Part shown: positions 17,069 to 24,781 of the stretch, piece after piece
Layout of the letters: each line of letters opens with the position of its first letter
How positions within the stretch are numbered: the stretch's first letter is position 1
Source: CBDFKU01 sp965248975
GTDB taxonomy: Bacteria; Chloroflexota; Dehalococcoidia; Lucifugimonadales; JAGWBF01
DNA length: 64,000 nt
Direction of reading: 5' to 3'
NCBI GenBank assembly: GCA_965248975.1
Contig: CBDFKU010000012.1
Location: 1 to 64,000 of the forward strand
Made by a program: the position numbers and the translations under genes
Notes under the pieces: generated by a model
Database searches by the model: none
What the model was told of the DNA's origin: nothing
What the model saw: only the letters and a program-made list of their open reading frames with translations

Positions 17069-17848
17069 CTAAAACTTCGCTGGACGCTTCTCCTGGAAGG
17101 CCTGGATGCCCTCCTTAGGGTGGGTCGAGGTGGCCACGTACTCGGCGAAGGACCGGGTCTCCAGCGTGACGCCTTCCCGCAGCGACATGCCCAGTCCCTT
17201 CATCGCGGTGCCCTTTATCCAGCCCAGGGCCGGCCGGCTCTTGTCCCGCAGGCGGGATACTATGCGCTCCAGCTCCTCGTCCAGCGACTCGGCGGGCACG
17301 GCCCGCAGCACCAGGCCCCACTGCTCGGCCTCCTTCCCCGACAGCCAGCGCCCTGTGAGCAGGAGCTCCATCGCCCTCTGGGAGCCTATTTTCCGGGGCA
17401 GTCGCTGGGAGGAGCCTGCCCCGGGCATCAGTGCGAAGTTGACGTGCTGGTCTCCGATGCGGGCGTCCTCGGCGGCGATGGCCATGTCGCAGGCCAGCAT
17501 GAGCTCCAGGCCTCCCGCCAGGGCGTGTCCGTGCACTACGGCGATCACGGGGATGGGAAGCTCCTCCAGATGAAAAAGCAGGGCGTTGACCTCCTTTAGG
17601 AACCCCTCCAGGACCGAGAAATCCTCGAAAGACGCACCCAGGGAGTTCAGGTCGGCCCCGGCGCAGAAGGACCGTCCGGTACCTCGGATGACCAGGGCCT
17701 TGACGGTCTCGTCGCCTTCGACCCGGTCCGCGGCTTGGGAGAGGTCCCGCACCATCTGTGGGCTGGTGGCGTTCAGCACCTCGGGGCGATTGAGGGTGAT
17801 GGTGGCCACGGCGTCGTCCACCGAAAACAGGATAGTTTCGTACTCCAT
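17069..17848 (-). CDS. Enoyl-CoA hydratase/isomerase family protein
   Basis: A 259-aa crotonase-fold protein. The oxyanion-hole segments are GADLNSLG (CoA pocket) and HALAGGLELMLACDMAIAAEDARIG; the loop NFALMPGAGSSQRL replaces the classic catalytic-Glu segment, so the exact reaction (hydration, isomerisation or other CoA-ester chemistry) is uncertain. ATG 17848 follows GGAGG. A promoter CTGACA-N17-TATGAT lies upstream, divergent from fur. Confidence 0.9.
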   Translation of the reverse strand: MEYETILFSVDDAVATITLNRPEVLNATSPQMVRDLSQAADRVEGDETVKALVIRGTGRSFCAGADLNSLGASFEDFSVLEGFLKEVNALLFHLEELPIPVIAVVHGHALAGGLELMLACDMAIAAEDARIGDQHVNFALMPGAGSSQRLPRKIGSQRAMELLLTGRWLSGKEAEQWGLVLRAVPAESLDEELERIVSRLRDKSRPALGWIKGTAMKGLGMSLREGVTLETRSFAEYVATSTHPKEGIQAFQEKRPAKF

Positions 17849-17899
17849 GTCGGCCTCCTGTAACTCTATGGTGTCGCTGTCGGTGGCTGTAGCACACGA

Positions 17900-17928
17900 A
17901 TCATACTACAGCACGACATCGATGTCAG
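17900..17928 (-). promoter_or_regulatory. Promoter of the enoyl-CoA hydratase gene
   Basis: On the minus strand CTGACA (17928-17923), 17-bp spacer, TATGAT (17905-17900), 52 bp before the ATG. It faces away from the fur promoter. Confidence 0.6.
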
Positions 17929-17971
17929 CGCGGACGTTGTGTAACCCCTCAGCCCAACCGCCTCGGATGCC

Positions 17972-18001
17972 TTGACAGGGCGGGTCGGCCGGGACTACAT
18001 T
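17972..18001 (+). promoter_or_regulatory. Promoter of the Fur-family gene
   Basis: TTGACA (17972-17977), 18-bp spacer, TACATT (17996-18001), 48 bp before the GTG start. Confidence 0.55.
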
Positions 18002-18049
18002 GAAGAAAACCAGGAGAAAACAGAGGTATCTGCAAACGGTGGAGACTGC

Positions 18050-18490
18050 GTGACCAGGCATCAAGAGATTCTGGAGACGGTTAAATCCAAGGGGATCAGA
18101 CTTACCCCCCAACGGCTTATCATCCTGTCGGCCATAGCCGATGGGGAAGGCCACATGAACGTGGACGAGGTGTACCGGCGGGCCAAGCTGGCCTACCCAT
18201 ACATGGACATAGCGACGGTCTATCGCACCCTCCACCTGTTCAAGAAGCTGCGGCTGGTCACCGAGGTGGGCATGGGAGACCGGCTGCACTACGAGCTGAC
18301 TGATCCCAACGCCCGCCATAATCACATGGTGTGCCAGACGTGCGGGAAGGCCTTCAACCTCAGTCCCAGCTACCTGGACGAGTTCCGAACCAGGCTTTCC
18401 AACGAGTTCGGCTTCGAGCCGGACCTGGATAACTTCACGGTCACTGGGATCTGCTCGGTCTGTCGGTCCGCTGAAGAGGACACGGGCTAG
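18050..18490 (+). CDS. Fur-family metalloregulator (Fur/PerR-like)
   Basis: A 146-aa regulator. The winged helix spans LTPQRLIILSAI to DIATVYRTLHLFKKLRLV; the hinge metal site HYELTDPNARHNHMVCQTCG is followed by a second CxxC (CSVC) that forms the structural zinc site. Whether it senses Fe, peroxide (PerR) or another metal cannot be told. Neighbouring small iron proteins would suit an iron or peroxide role. GTG 18050 follows GGTGGAG; the open frame to 17972 overlaps the promoter and is rejected. Confidence 0.9.
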   Translation: MTRHQEILETVKSKGIRLTPQRLIILSAIADGEGHMNVDEVYRRAKLAYPYMDIATVYRTLHLFKKLRLVTEVGMGDRLHYELTDPNARHNHMVCQTCGKAFNLSPSYLDEFRTRLSNEFGFEPDLDNFTVTGICSVCRSAEEDTG

Positions 18491-18594
18491 CCGGTCATGA
18501 CTACCGCCCAACGGACCCGCTGTCATCGACAGCCTAAGGGTCGGCCGCGTGGCAGGCCAACGGCGTAGGATCCTAGAGTCCGCCGAGGTGGCGC

Positions 18595-18876
18595 TTGACG
18601 GCTTCAGAGAGTGGCATCAGAGTCAAGGTCCAGCCGGGATCATCCCGCGACCAGGTCATGGGCGTCAAGGACGGGGTAGTCTACCTCAGAGTGAAGGAGC
18701 CTCCCGTAGGAGGCAAGGCCAACCAGGCCGTGTTGAGGCTGCTTTCGGAAACCCTGGGGGTGTCTTCCAGCAAGATCAGGCTCCTCCACGGACACGCATC
18801 GAGGAACAAGCGAGTAGCCGTCGACGGCCTCTCCACCGAGGAAGTACACCGCAAACTCGGGGGTCAAGGGCAATGA
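18595..18876 (+). CDS. DUF167 (YggU-family) protein
   Basis: A 93-aa protein with the DUF167 core: IRVKVQPGSSRDQV, VYLRVKEPPVGGKAN and ALLR-like VLRLLSETLGV...IRLLHGHASRNKRV. Structures of this family show a small alpha/beta fold; its function is unproven. Start TTG 18595 has GAGGTG upstream. Its stop overlaps the ATG of the phosphatase gene (ATGA), so the two are coupled. Confidence 0.88.
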   Translation: MTASESGIRVKVQPGSSRDQVMGVKDGVVYLRVKEPPVGGKANQAVLRLLSETLGVSSSKIRLLHGHASRNKRVAVDGLSTEEVHRKLGGQGQ

Positions 18877-19313
18877 ACTTTAGCTGGGTCATCCCCGGCA
18901 AGCTCGCCGGCTCGCAAGGTCCCCTCATCCGCGAGGAGCTAATGTACCTGAAGGGTCATGGAATCAGGGCCCTGGTGCGGCTGGAGCGGCGGACCACCTC
19001 CGGCGAGGAACTGGGTTTGTCGGACCTGGCCGAGTTCGTTCCTGACATGCAGGCGCCCACCGACGAGCAGATCGATCGGATAATCGGCTATATCGACCAC
19101 CACATCGAAGATGGCTCGGAGGTGGGCGTTTCGTGCCGGGCTGGCTACGGCAGGACGGGCACCGTCCTCGCCTGCTATCTGGTCCATACCGGCTACAGCG
19201 CAGGAGACGCCCTCAGGCAGGTAAGGAAGCTGCGGCCCGGGTCGGTGGAGGCCCCCGAACAACAGGAGTTCGTTCACGGCTATGAGAGAAGGCTCAGAAG
19301 CATCCAAGGCTAG
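18873..19313 (+). CDS. Dual-specificity/tyrosine phosphatase
   Basis: A 146-aa cysteine phosphatase: SCRAGYGRTG carries the CX5R P-loop, with a general-acid loop upstream around VPDMQAPTDEQ. Such small bacterial enzymes dephosphorylate proteins or inositol/nucleotide phosphates. The open frame extends upstream to 18549 in DUF167's shadow, but the ATG at 18873 inside the DUF167 stop is the natural coupled start. The LLM flavoprotein gene follows after 12 bp, so DUF167-phosphatase-LLM is probably one operon. Confidence 0.88.
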   Translation: MNFSWVIPGKLAGSQGPLIREELMYLKGHGIRALVRLERRTTSGEELGLSDLAEFVPDMQAPTDEQIDRIIGYIDHHIEDGSEVGVSCRAGYGRTGTVLACYLVHTGYSAGDALRQVRKLRPGSVEAPEQQEFVHGYERRLRSIQG

Positions 19314-19325
19314 GAGGACGAGTCG

Positions 19326-20369
19326 ATGATGGAGATCTCCCTCCGCGTCGCGGGCAGTGGCCCGGCGGACCGGTTGGCGTCCTTCGCGGCCAGGGTCGAG
19401 GAAGCCGGTTTCGCCGGCATGGGCGTTCCGGACAGCCAGCTCATCATGCGGGACGTGTACGTCAACCTGGCGCTGGCTGCCCAGAGCACCTCCCGTCTCA
19501 GGCTCTATACCGCGGTGACCAACCCCATTACCCGCGATGCTTCGGTGCTGGCCTCGGCCGCCCAGACGGTCGAGGAGTTGGCGCCCGGCCGTGTGGCGAT
19601 AATCATCGGCAGCGGCTACAGCGCGGTGCGGACTATCGGCCGCAGGGCTGCCACTATCGACCAGATGCGTGAGGCCGTGGTGACCATGAAGCGCCTCCTG
19701 GCCGGCGAGCGGGTCGTCCTGGAGGGCTTCGAGGCCCACCTCTCATTTGCCTCGGGACGCCAGATTCCCGTGCTCATCGGCGCCACAGGACCCCGCACCA
19801 TAGAGTTGGCCGGGGAGGTTGCCGACGGCGCCCTGATAGCGGTGGGAGTGCACCCCACGATGATCGAGGCTGCCCAGCGCAGGTTCGAGGCAGGCGTCCG
19901 CAAGTCGGGCAGGGACCCGGCGTCCATGGAGGTGATCTACGTTTCCCGGGTCCACCTGGAGCAGGACATGGAGGCCGCGCTGGCCATGGCCCGCCCCATA
20001 TGTGCCGAGTGGATCCTGGAGGAGCCCCGGGCCCGGTGGCTGCGGGAAGCGGGGATCGAGATACCGGACTTCGAGATCCCCGAGGAGGTCAGACGTCTGT
20101 ACCCGGACATTGTCCACGCCGAAGACTGGGATGAGGCCGTAAGGGCCACTGCCTTCCTGCCCCGAAAGCTCGTGGAGCAGGTGAGCGAGGCCCTGGGACT
20201 CTTCTGCACGCCGGAGAGGTGTGTCCAGAGGCTGGGAGAGCTGGAAGAGTCAGGGGTGCGGAAGCTGTTCCTCCAGACTATCGAGACCTATGACCTGCCT
20301 GAAACCACCCTGAACGCCTTCCGCGACCAGGTGTTCCCACGGCTCCGGGGCCAGGTCTCGTCCCATTAA
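19326..20369 (+). CDS. LLM-class flavin-dependent oxidoreductase
   Basis: A 347-aa TIM-barrel protein of the luciferase-like monooxygenase / F420 reductase group: GFAGMGVPDSQLIMRDVY, then the nonprolyl-cis region RLYTAVTNPITRDASVLASAAQT and PVLIGATGPRTIELAGEVADG. It may use FMN or F420; cofactor and substrate are unknown. AGGAGG lies 8 nt before ATG 19326 (a second ATG follows at 19329). It is the last gene of a probable three-gene operon. Confidence 0.9.
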   Translation: MMEISLRVAGSGPADRLASFAARVEEAGFAGMGVPDSQLIMRDVYVNLALAAQSTSRLRLYTAVTNPITRDASVLASAAQTVEELAPGRVAIIIGSGYSAVRTIGRRAATIDQMREAVVTMKRLLAGERVVLEGFEAHLSFASGRQIPVLIGATGPRTIELAGEVADGALIAVGVHPTMIEAAQRRFEAGVRKSGRDPASMEVIYVSRVHLEQDMEAALAMARPICAEWILEEPRARWLREAGIEIPDFEIPEEVRRLYPDIVHAEDWDEAVRATAFLPRKLVEQVSEALGLFCTPERCVQRLGELEESGVRKLFLQTIETYDLPETTLNAFRDQVFPRLRGQVSSH

Positions 20370-20425
20370 GGGAGGGCCCGTCGGCTCATACTACGCAGGC
20401 CCGCGCCAGAAGGTCCTGGTGCGCT

Positions 20426-21703
20426 TCAGTTCCTTACCGACGATGGCGTGCGAGCCAGCGGCAGCACAAAAATGATCACAGCCGCCACGGCAGTAAGAAT
20501 GCCCGAATAGTAGAAGATGGACCCGTTTCCGCCCAGATAGTCGATGATTACGAAGGCGAAGAATGGCGAGACGCTGCCCAGGAGTCCGTTGATACCGAAG
20601 AGCAAACCAGTGGCCGTGGCTTGTTCGCCCTGGCCCGCCAGGTCAAGGAGTGCGGCCAGAATGATCTGGTGCAGGGCGAAGCTGAATAAGCCCAGTCCGG
20701 CCAGTACCACCAGCAGCCAGACGGAGTCCCCGGTGCTGACCACCAGCATGGACAGTACCGCAGCGGCGGCGAAGCCCGGCACCAGGATCTGTTTCCGGCC
20801 AAACCTGTCCGAGAGGGCCCCGAGCACTGGCGCGGAGGCGATGCCCAGCCCGGTGAGCAGGGCGTAGTAGCCACCCGCCTCAAAGGAACCCATCCCGAGA
20901 TCCTCCTTCAGATAGAAGGGTGTCCAGTTGAAGATGGCATTCAGCCCGATGCCTCGCACCAGAGCGGCTGTGATCAACCCCAAGACGATGGGTTTTTTGA
21001 GCAACGTCCCTGCCATGCGGAACCGGTCGGACAGCGCCTGTACCTGCTCCCGTCCCCCGTCGATCCCCACGTTGCGGAGGGCCCACCACACGAAGAGGGC
21101 CATTAGAAGGGCCGGAGCGGTGTAGATATAGTAGACCTGGTTCCAGACGACGATCCCAAGCAGGGCGCCCGCCACTATCGGGCTGAGGGCGTTGCCTATG
21201 TTGGCCCCGAAGCCGTGCATCGAGACCGCGAACCCCCGGCGGTCGGGGAAACGCGGGGAAACCGCTGCCGTCGCCGGCAGGTGCCATAGAGCTCCGGGTA
21301 TGGAGACCAGAGAGATGGCTATGATCAGGACGACGAAGTTGGGGGAGACGCCGGCGAAAGCGTAGGCCAGGGATGCCCACACCATGCACAGGGTAAGGAT
21401 GGTCCCCCAGCGATGCTTCAGGCGGTCCACGATGGGGCCGCCGCCCAGGCTGGTGATGCTGGACCCCACCTGTCTTACCGCGAAGAGGCTGGCCTTCTGG
21501 AGAGTGCCCAGGCCCATGGCCTCGGCAACCTCGGTCATCAAGAGGGGGAAGCTCTGATCCATCAGGTGGGAAATGCCGTGGCCCAGGGAGAGGCTGCCCA
21601 GGACGAAGCCCCGGCTTTGGCGCCGGCTGGCTGGAGCCTTTGGAGCCGCTTCCGGCGCGGTTGTTTCCCGTGGACCCAGGTGCTCGTTGCTGGTGTCTTT
21701 CAA
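20426..21703 (-). CDS. MFS transporter (12 TM)
   Basis: A 425-aa protein with a ~35-aa hydrophilic Pro/Ala-rich N-terminus and 12 hydrophobic segments. MFS loop motifs: VDRLKHRWG after TM2 and SDRFGRKQ after TM8. Substrate unknown. The start is TTG 21703 with a weak AGGA; another start up to 20 codons downstream is possible. It lies on the same strand as the second UGSC locus but beyond that operon's terminator, so it is probably transcribed separately. Confidence 0.88.
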   Translation of the reverse strand: MKDTSNEHLGPRETTAPEAAPKAPASRRQSRGFVLGSLSLGHGISHLMDQSFPLLMTEVAEAMGLGTLQKASLFAVRQVGSSITSLGGGPIVDRLKHRWGTILTLCMVWASLAYAFAGVSPNFVVLIIAISLVSIPGALWHLPATAAVSPRFPDRRGFAVSMHGFGANIGNALSPIVAGALLGIVVWNQVYYIYTAPALLMALFVWWALRNVGIDGGREQVQALSDRFRMAGTLLKKPIVLGLITAALVRGIGLNAIFNWTPFYLKEDLGMGSFEAGGYYALLTGLGIASAPVLGALSDRFGRKQILVPGFAAAAVLSMLVVSTGDSVWLLVVLAGLGLFSFALHQIILAALLDLAGQGEQATATGLLFGINGLLGSVSPFFAFVIIDYLGGNGSIFYYSGILTAVAAVIIFVLPLARTPSSVRN

Positions 21704-21790
21704 GTCCTATCTCACGCCCTGTGCGGAGTATTTCTGGACCACCCCGATCATGGACCGCCGCTGCCAGGGCCTCCGGGTCATATCTGGTGC

Positions 21791-21825
21791 CCAATAAAGG
21801 GGGTCGCCTGTATCAAGCGACCCCC
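21791..21825 (-). terminator. Intrinsic terminator of the UGSC-2 operon
   Basis: GGGGGTCGC pairs perfectly with GCGACCCCC (9 bp, 9-nt loop) and on the minus strand is followed by TTTATTGG. It lies 32 bp after the stop of the UGSC gene. Confidence 0.85.
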
Positions 21826-21857
21826 TGAGGTTCATCGAGTGCGGTGGGAAGGACAGG

Positions 21858-22400
21858 CTATTTCGACAGGAGGATCTCCATTACCCTGGGAAGGGCTTGC
21901 CTGGCCCGGGCCATTACCCCATCCTCGTCCAGGCTACCCACCGGATGCGTCACGATGGCGAAGGGGTACTCCTCTATACCACGGATCCTAGCGATGGAAC
22001 GGGCGGTGGGGACGAAGGGATCGGTGGCGATTAGAGCCGCGGGCTTACCGGCCTTCTCCACGGTTATGGCGTCGTGCATACTGCACGAGCTGCAGGACCC
22101 TCAATCCCCGGTGGCGGTTATCACCAGGTCGCACTTCTCCAGCAGCTCGTCCATGATGTGCTTCGGAGCCGGGCGGGAGGCGTCTCCCTTGTTCAGGCGG
22201 ACCACGCCCCCGAACTCGTAAGTGTCCTGGAGCAGGGAGTAGATCGCGTCCAGCAGCGTATCGGCGTTGCGTTTGCTGTTGGACAAAAGCCCCACGGTCT
22301 TTCCGTTCAGGTCCGGAGGTCTCGTCGCCAGGAGGGTGTTGTCCGGGATGGCCTCCACCGTGGGGTCCAGGATCTTGAACTTGGTAGCCTCTACGACCAT
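21858..22400 (-). CDS. UGSC-family selenoprotein with in-frame TGA (copy 2)
   Basis: Read through the TGA at 22103-22101 this is a 180-aa protein with selenocysteine at codon 100. The motif is GDUGSCSSCSMHD, literally the family's name motif, followed by VEKAGKPAALI. It is paralogous to the gene at 10528: LNGKTVGLLSN matches LNGRTLGLLEN, and EKCDLVI matches EKCDVLV just before the Sec. ATG 22400 follows GGGAGGA. Upstream on the same strand are the cupredoxin gene and the partner paralogue; an intrinsic terminator follows. A UxxCxxC redox centre is inferred. Substrate is unknown. Confidence 0.87.
22072..22103 (-). promoter_or_regulatory. Sec codon and candidate bacterial SECIS (copy 2)
   Basis: On the minus strand TGA (22103-22101) is followed by 12 nt, TCGTGCA (22088-22082), loop GTA (22081-22079) and TGCACGA (22078-22072). 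Stem sequence, stem length and the 19-nt UGA-to-loop distance are identical to copy 1 although flanking codons have diverged, which argues for selection on the RNA as well as the protein. Confidence 0.82.
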
Positions 22401-22520
22401 GTCGTTCCTCCCGAATGAGTGATGTCTCCGCTCATTGACCATTATAACACCAGCGGTCATCTACCGGTTACGCAGAGACCGTCGGTCCAGGGGCTCGTCG
22501 GGCCCGGACCGGGTCACCCG

Positions 22521-23285
22521 CTACCGTACCACCAGGGTCCCCTTCATGTCCTCGTGCCCCGGCACCTTGCAGGCATACTCGTAGGTACCGGCTGGGATTG
22601 CGGGCAGCTCCATGAGCTTTTCGCTGTGCCCTCCCAAAATGTACTCGATGTCCAGGTCGTCGACGGTGAAGGTGTGAACGATCAGGTCCTTGTTTTCCAC
22701 CACGACACGAAGTGGCTGTCCCGCCGGCAGATCCAGCTCCCGAGGAATGAACTCGGTCCCCTTCATCTCTACCGTTTGGAAGGCCTCCGCTCTTTCCGAT
22801 GCGCTCACGGAGTCTCGCCCAACGAGAGAGACAATGCCCGAAGCAATGACCAGCGCGGCCACCACCGCGGCTAAGGTGCCGAACCCCGCCCGCTCCGAGA
22901 AGGTGGCCGTAGTGCGAGGGTTCGGGCGGCGGCCCAGAAAAAATGCCACCGGTCCGCACACAAAGGCAACGAGCCCAGCCGCCAGGATCACGATCGCGGG
23001 AGCGAAGTCGAAGAAAGTCTTCAACCCGTCGCTGTCGTAGCTCAACGTGACGGAGAACAGGATCCACGCTCCCACGCCCAACAGAGGAGCCACCCACAGC
23101 AGCCAGCCGCCGTATCGCCAGATGAGGCCGCCGAATACTAGACTCAATACAGTGGCGATGAAACCGAAGAAGAAGCCTTCGACCCCTTCCACCCCCTGCA
23201 CGATAGTAGGAACGACGGAAGCCACGGCAATAACGAAAAGGGCCACTATGGTGGCGCGGACGTAGAAAGGGCGATTTACGGCCAT
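22521..23285 (-). CDS. Membrane-anchored cupredoxin-domain protein
   Basis: A 254-aa protein with about five hydrophobic segments in residues 10-165 and a C-terminal cupredoxin domain facing outward. Type-1 copper ligands are visible in order: His in DLIVHTFTV, then Cys, His and Met in YACKVPGHEDM. It should carry electrons at or outside the membrane. GGAGG precedes ATG 23285. It lies between the UGSC partner gene (22 bp upstream) and the UGSC selenoprotein gene (about 120 bp downstream), so it probably belongs to their pathway as an electron donor or acceptor (inference). Locus 1 lacks it. Confidence 0.85.
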   Translation of the reverse strand: MAVNRPFYVRATIVALFVIAVASVVPTIVQGVEGVEGFFFGFIATVLSLVFGGLIWRYGGWLLWVAPLLGVGAWILFSVTLSYDSDGLKTFFDFAPAIVILAAGLVAFVCGPVAFFLGRRPNPRTTATFSERAGFGTLAAVVAALVIASGIVSLVGRDSVSASERAEAFQTVEMKGTEFIPRELDLPAGQPLRVVVENKDLIVHTFTVDDLDIEYILGGHSEKLMELPAIPAGTYEYACKVPGHEDMKGTLVVR

Positions 23286-23307
23286 TTAGTACCCTCCTCG
23301 GGGACCG

Positions 23308-24366
23308 CTACGATATTCGGCTGGTGTCGATCTCCCTGATGACTGACTGGGATACCACGCCCCTGCCCCATCGTGGCACCAGGGCGGACCAGGGCCCTCC
23401 CGAGCCGCCACCGGCCAGCAGCACCACCGAGTCAGGGGTACGGCACACCGGTACAGAGTCGTTCTCCTTGCCCGGCGCCGGCGCCTCGGCCTTCTGGGCC
23501 GCGAACCATTCCCCCGTCGTCCGACGGGCCTTCTCGAAAAGGAACTCCCTCGCTTTGGTCTTGTTCCACGGGGTGTCCTTGAAGAAACCGGCGTGCTCCT
23601 GACCCATCACCAGGAGGATCTCGCCGTGGCCGTAGCTCAGCCCCTTCATGGTGTCGGCCACCGCCGTGAGCACTTTCTCCGGGGAGCCGGCGGCCGTGGA
23701 GTCGACCTGGAGCGGGGCCAGAGCCGCGAACACCGTGACTGTGCTGGCCTCCGGTGCGAAGCCCCGCTCGACGTGCAGGGGCTCCCATGGGCTGTTCTCC
23801 TCGTCCTCGGCGATACAGTAGCTGTACTTGCCCGGGTGTCCCAGGGTGGAGCGGTCCAGGATGCCGGGATGGTTCTCCAGAACGTTGATCAGGAGCAGCC
23901 GTATCGCCCGGCCTACGGTGGCGTTGGCCCTGCGGTCGGGGCCCGGGCCGAAGATGTTGTGTCCGCTGGCGAACCCCAGCGTCTGCCTCACCGGCCCGTT
24001 GATCAGGAGCAGCGGAGCAGACCCGCCGGTGCTGGCCGAGCTCCCATGAAGGGCGAACTCGGGCTGCACCATGCACTCCACGGCGGCCGTGATGACAGGC
24101 ATGTACTCGGGACGGCACCCTGCCATGACCGCGTTGATGGCCACCTTCTCCGCCGTTATCACCCGGCCGCGGAGGGGCTCCACGCCGATAACGTCCGACG
24201 GGTGGAGATCGGTGAACTCCAGGAACCGTAGGACGCGGTCCTCGGTGGGCGGTATCACCGGCAGCCCATCGGTCCAACCCCGCGTATAGCAGAGCTCCAT
24301 GGCGTCGTCGAGGGTCCCGGTGACCTCTGTGCGCTTGGAGATAAGGGCGTCCGAGCTCGTGGCCAT
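23308..24366 (-). CDS. UGSC-system partner protein, unknown function (copy 2)
   Basis: A 352-aa paralogue of the protein at 9469-10509. Shared landmarks: GWTDGLPVIPPTEDRV, AVMAGCRPEYMPV, a Ser-Thr-Gly-Gly loop before INGPVRQ, SPWEPLHVERGF and GGGSGGPWSALVP. Conserved Gly/Pro-rich loops and the lack of membrane segments suggest a soluble enzyme or scaffold; I cannot name a fold. ATG 24366 follows GGGGAG; the open frame to 24405 has no site. It is first in the set partner, cupredoxin, UGSC. Its start lies about 100 bp from the divergent ilv promoter. Confidence 0.75.
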   Translation of the reverse strand: MATSSDALISKRTEVTGTLDDAMELCYTRGWTDGLPVIPPTEDRVLRFLEFTDLHPSDVIGVEPLRGRVITAEKVAINAVMAGCRPEYMPVITAAVECMVQPEFALHGSSASTGGSAPLLLINGPVRQTLGFASGHNIFGPGPDRRANATVGRAIRLLLINVLENHPGILDRSTLGHPGKYSYCIAEDEENSPWEPLHVERGFAPEASTVTVFAALAPLQVDSTAAGSPEKVLTAVADTMKGLSYGHGEILLVMGQEHAGFFKDTPWNKTKAREFLFEKARRTTGEWFAAQKAEAPAPGKENDSVPVCRTPDSVVLLAGGGSGGPWSALVPRWGRGVVSQSVIREIDTSRIS

Positions 24367-24463
24367 GTCTTCACGCTCCCCCTGGCTTTTGGGGTAAAGT
24401 AGCACAAAAGCCCCTTTTGTTCAACGGAGGAGGTTTTACAGGGAAAGCGGAGCGTGGCGACTA

Positions 24464-24492
24464 TTGACAACGCGCAGGGCGATTGATAGACT
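24464..24492 (+). promoter_or_regulatory. Promoter of the ilv-leu operon
   Basis: TTGACA (24464-24469), 17-bp spacer, TAGACT (24487-24492). It lies just before the T-box leader. An 8-bp palindrome GGCTTTTG/CAAAAGCC at 24384-24412 lies upstream between the divergent genes; its role is unknown. Confidence 0.7.
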
Positions 24493-24499
24493 GAATCCA

Positions 24500-24765
24500 C
24501 AACTTCAGATTCCCGCGATGAAGGGGAGTAGTAGGGGTACACCGTGCTAGAGAGCCGGGAAATGGTGGAATCCCGGCGGCGGGTCCGGCCCCGAACTCGC
24601 CCCCGAGCGGCCTTCCTGAAACTCCGTCTAGGCGGAGCGAGTAGGGAGAGGCGGTGGGCGCCGTTAAAGCCTGGAAAGTGTCCCGACTGGTGTACAGCCG
24701 ACCGGGAAACGAGGGTGGTACCGCGGGAAGTCCAGCCCGTCCCTTGAGGGCGGGTTTTTATTTTG
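24500..24765 (+). ncRNA. T-box riboswitch, probably leucine-specific
   Basis: The hallmark T-box GAGGGTGGTACCGCG (24711-24725) is followed by the terminator GCCCGTCCCTTGAGGGCGGG and a TTTTTATTTT tract (24735-24764). Upstream are stem I signatures: GATGAAGGGGAGTAGTA near the 5' end and AGAGAGCCGGG with GGTGGAA in the distal part. CTC (24596-24598), in the context CCGAACTCGCC on the 3' side of stem I, is my candidate specifier and would read tRNA-Leu. Uncharged tRNA-Leu would then stabilise the antiterminator and allow ilvB-leuA transcription. Confidence 0.9.
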
Positions 24766-24781
24766 TCCGAAGAGGGTTCCC

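Noticed and set aside
18549..18872. N-terminal extension of the phosphatase
   Set aside because: The extension is the out-of-frame shadow of DUF167; the ATGA overlap at 18873 is the natural start.
24384..24412. GGCTTTTG/CAAAAGCC palindrome as a terminator
   Set aside because: There is no plus-strand gene upstream to terminate; it lies between divergent genes and could be an operator, but nothing decides this.
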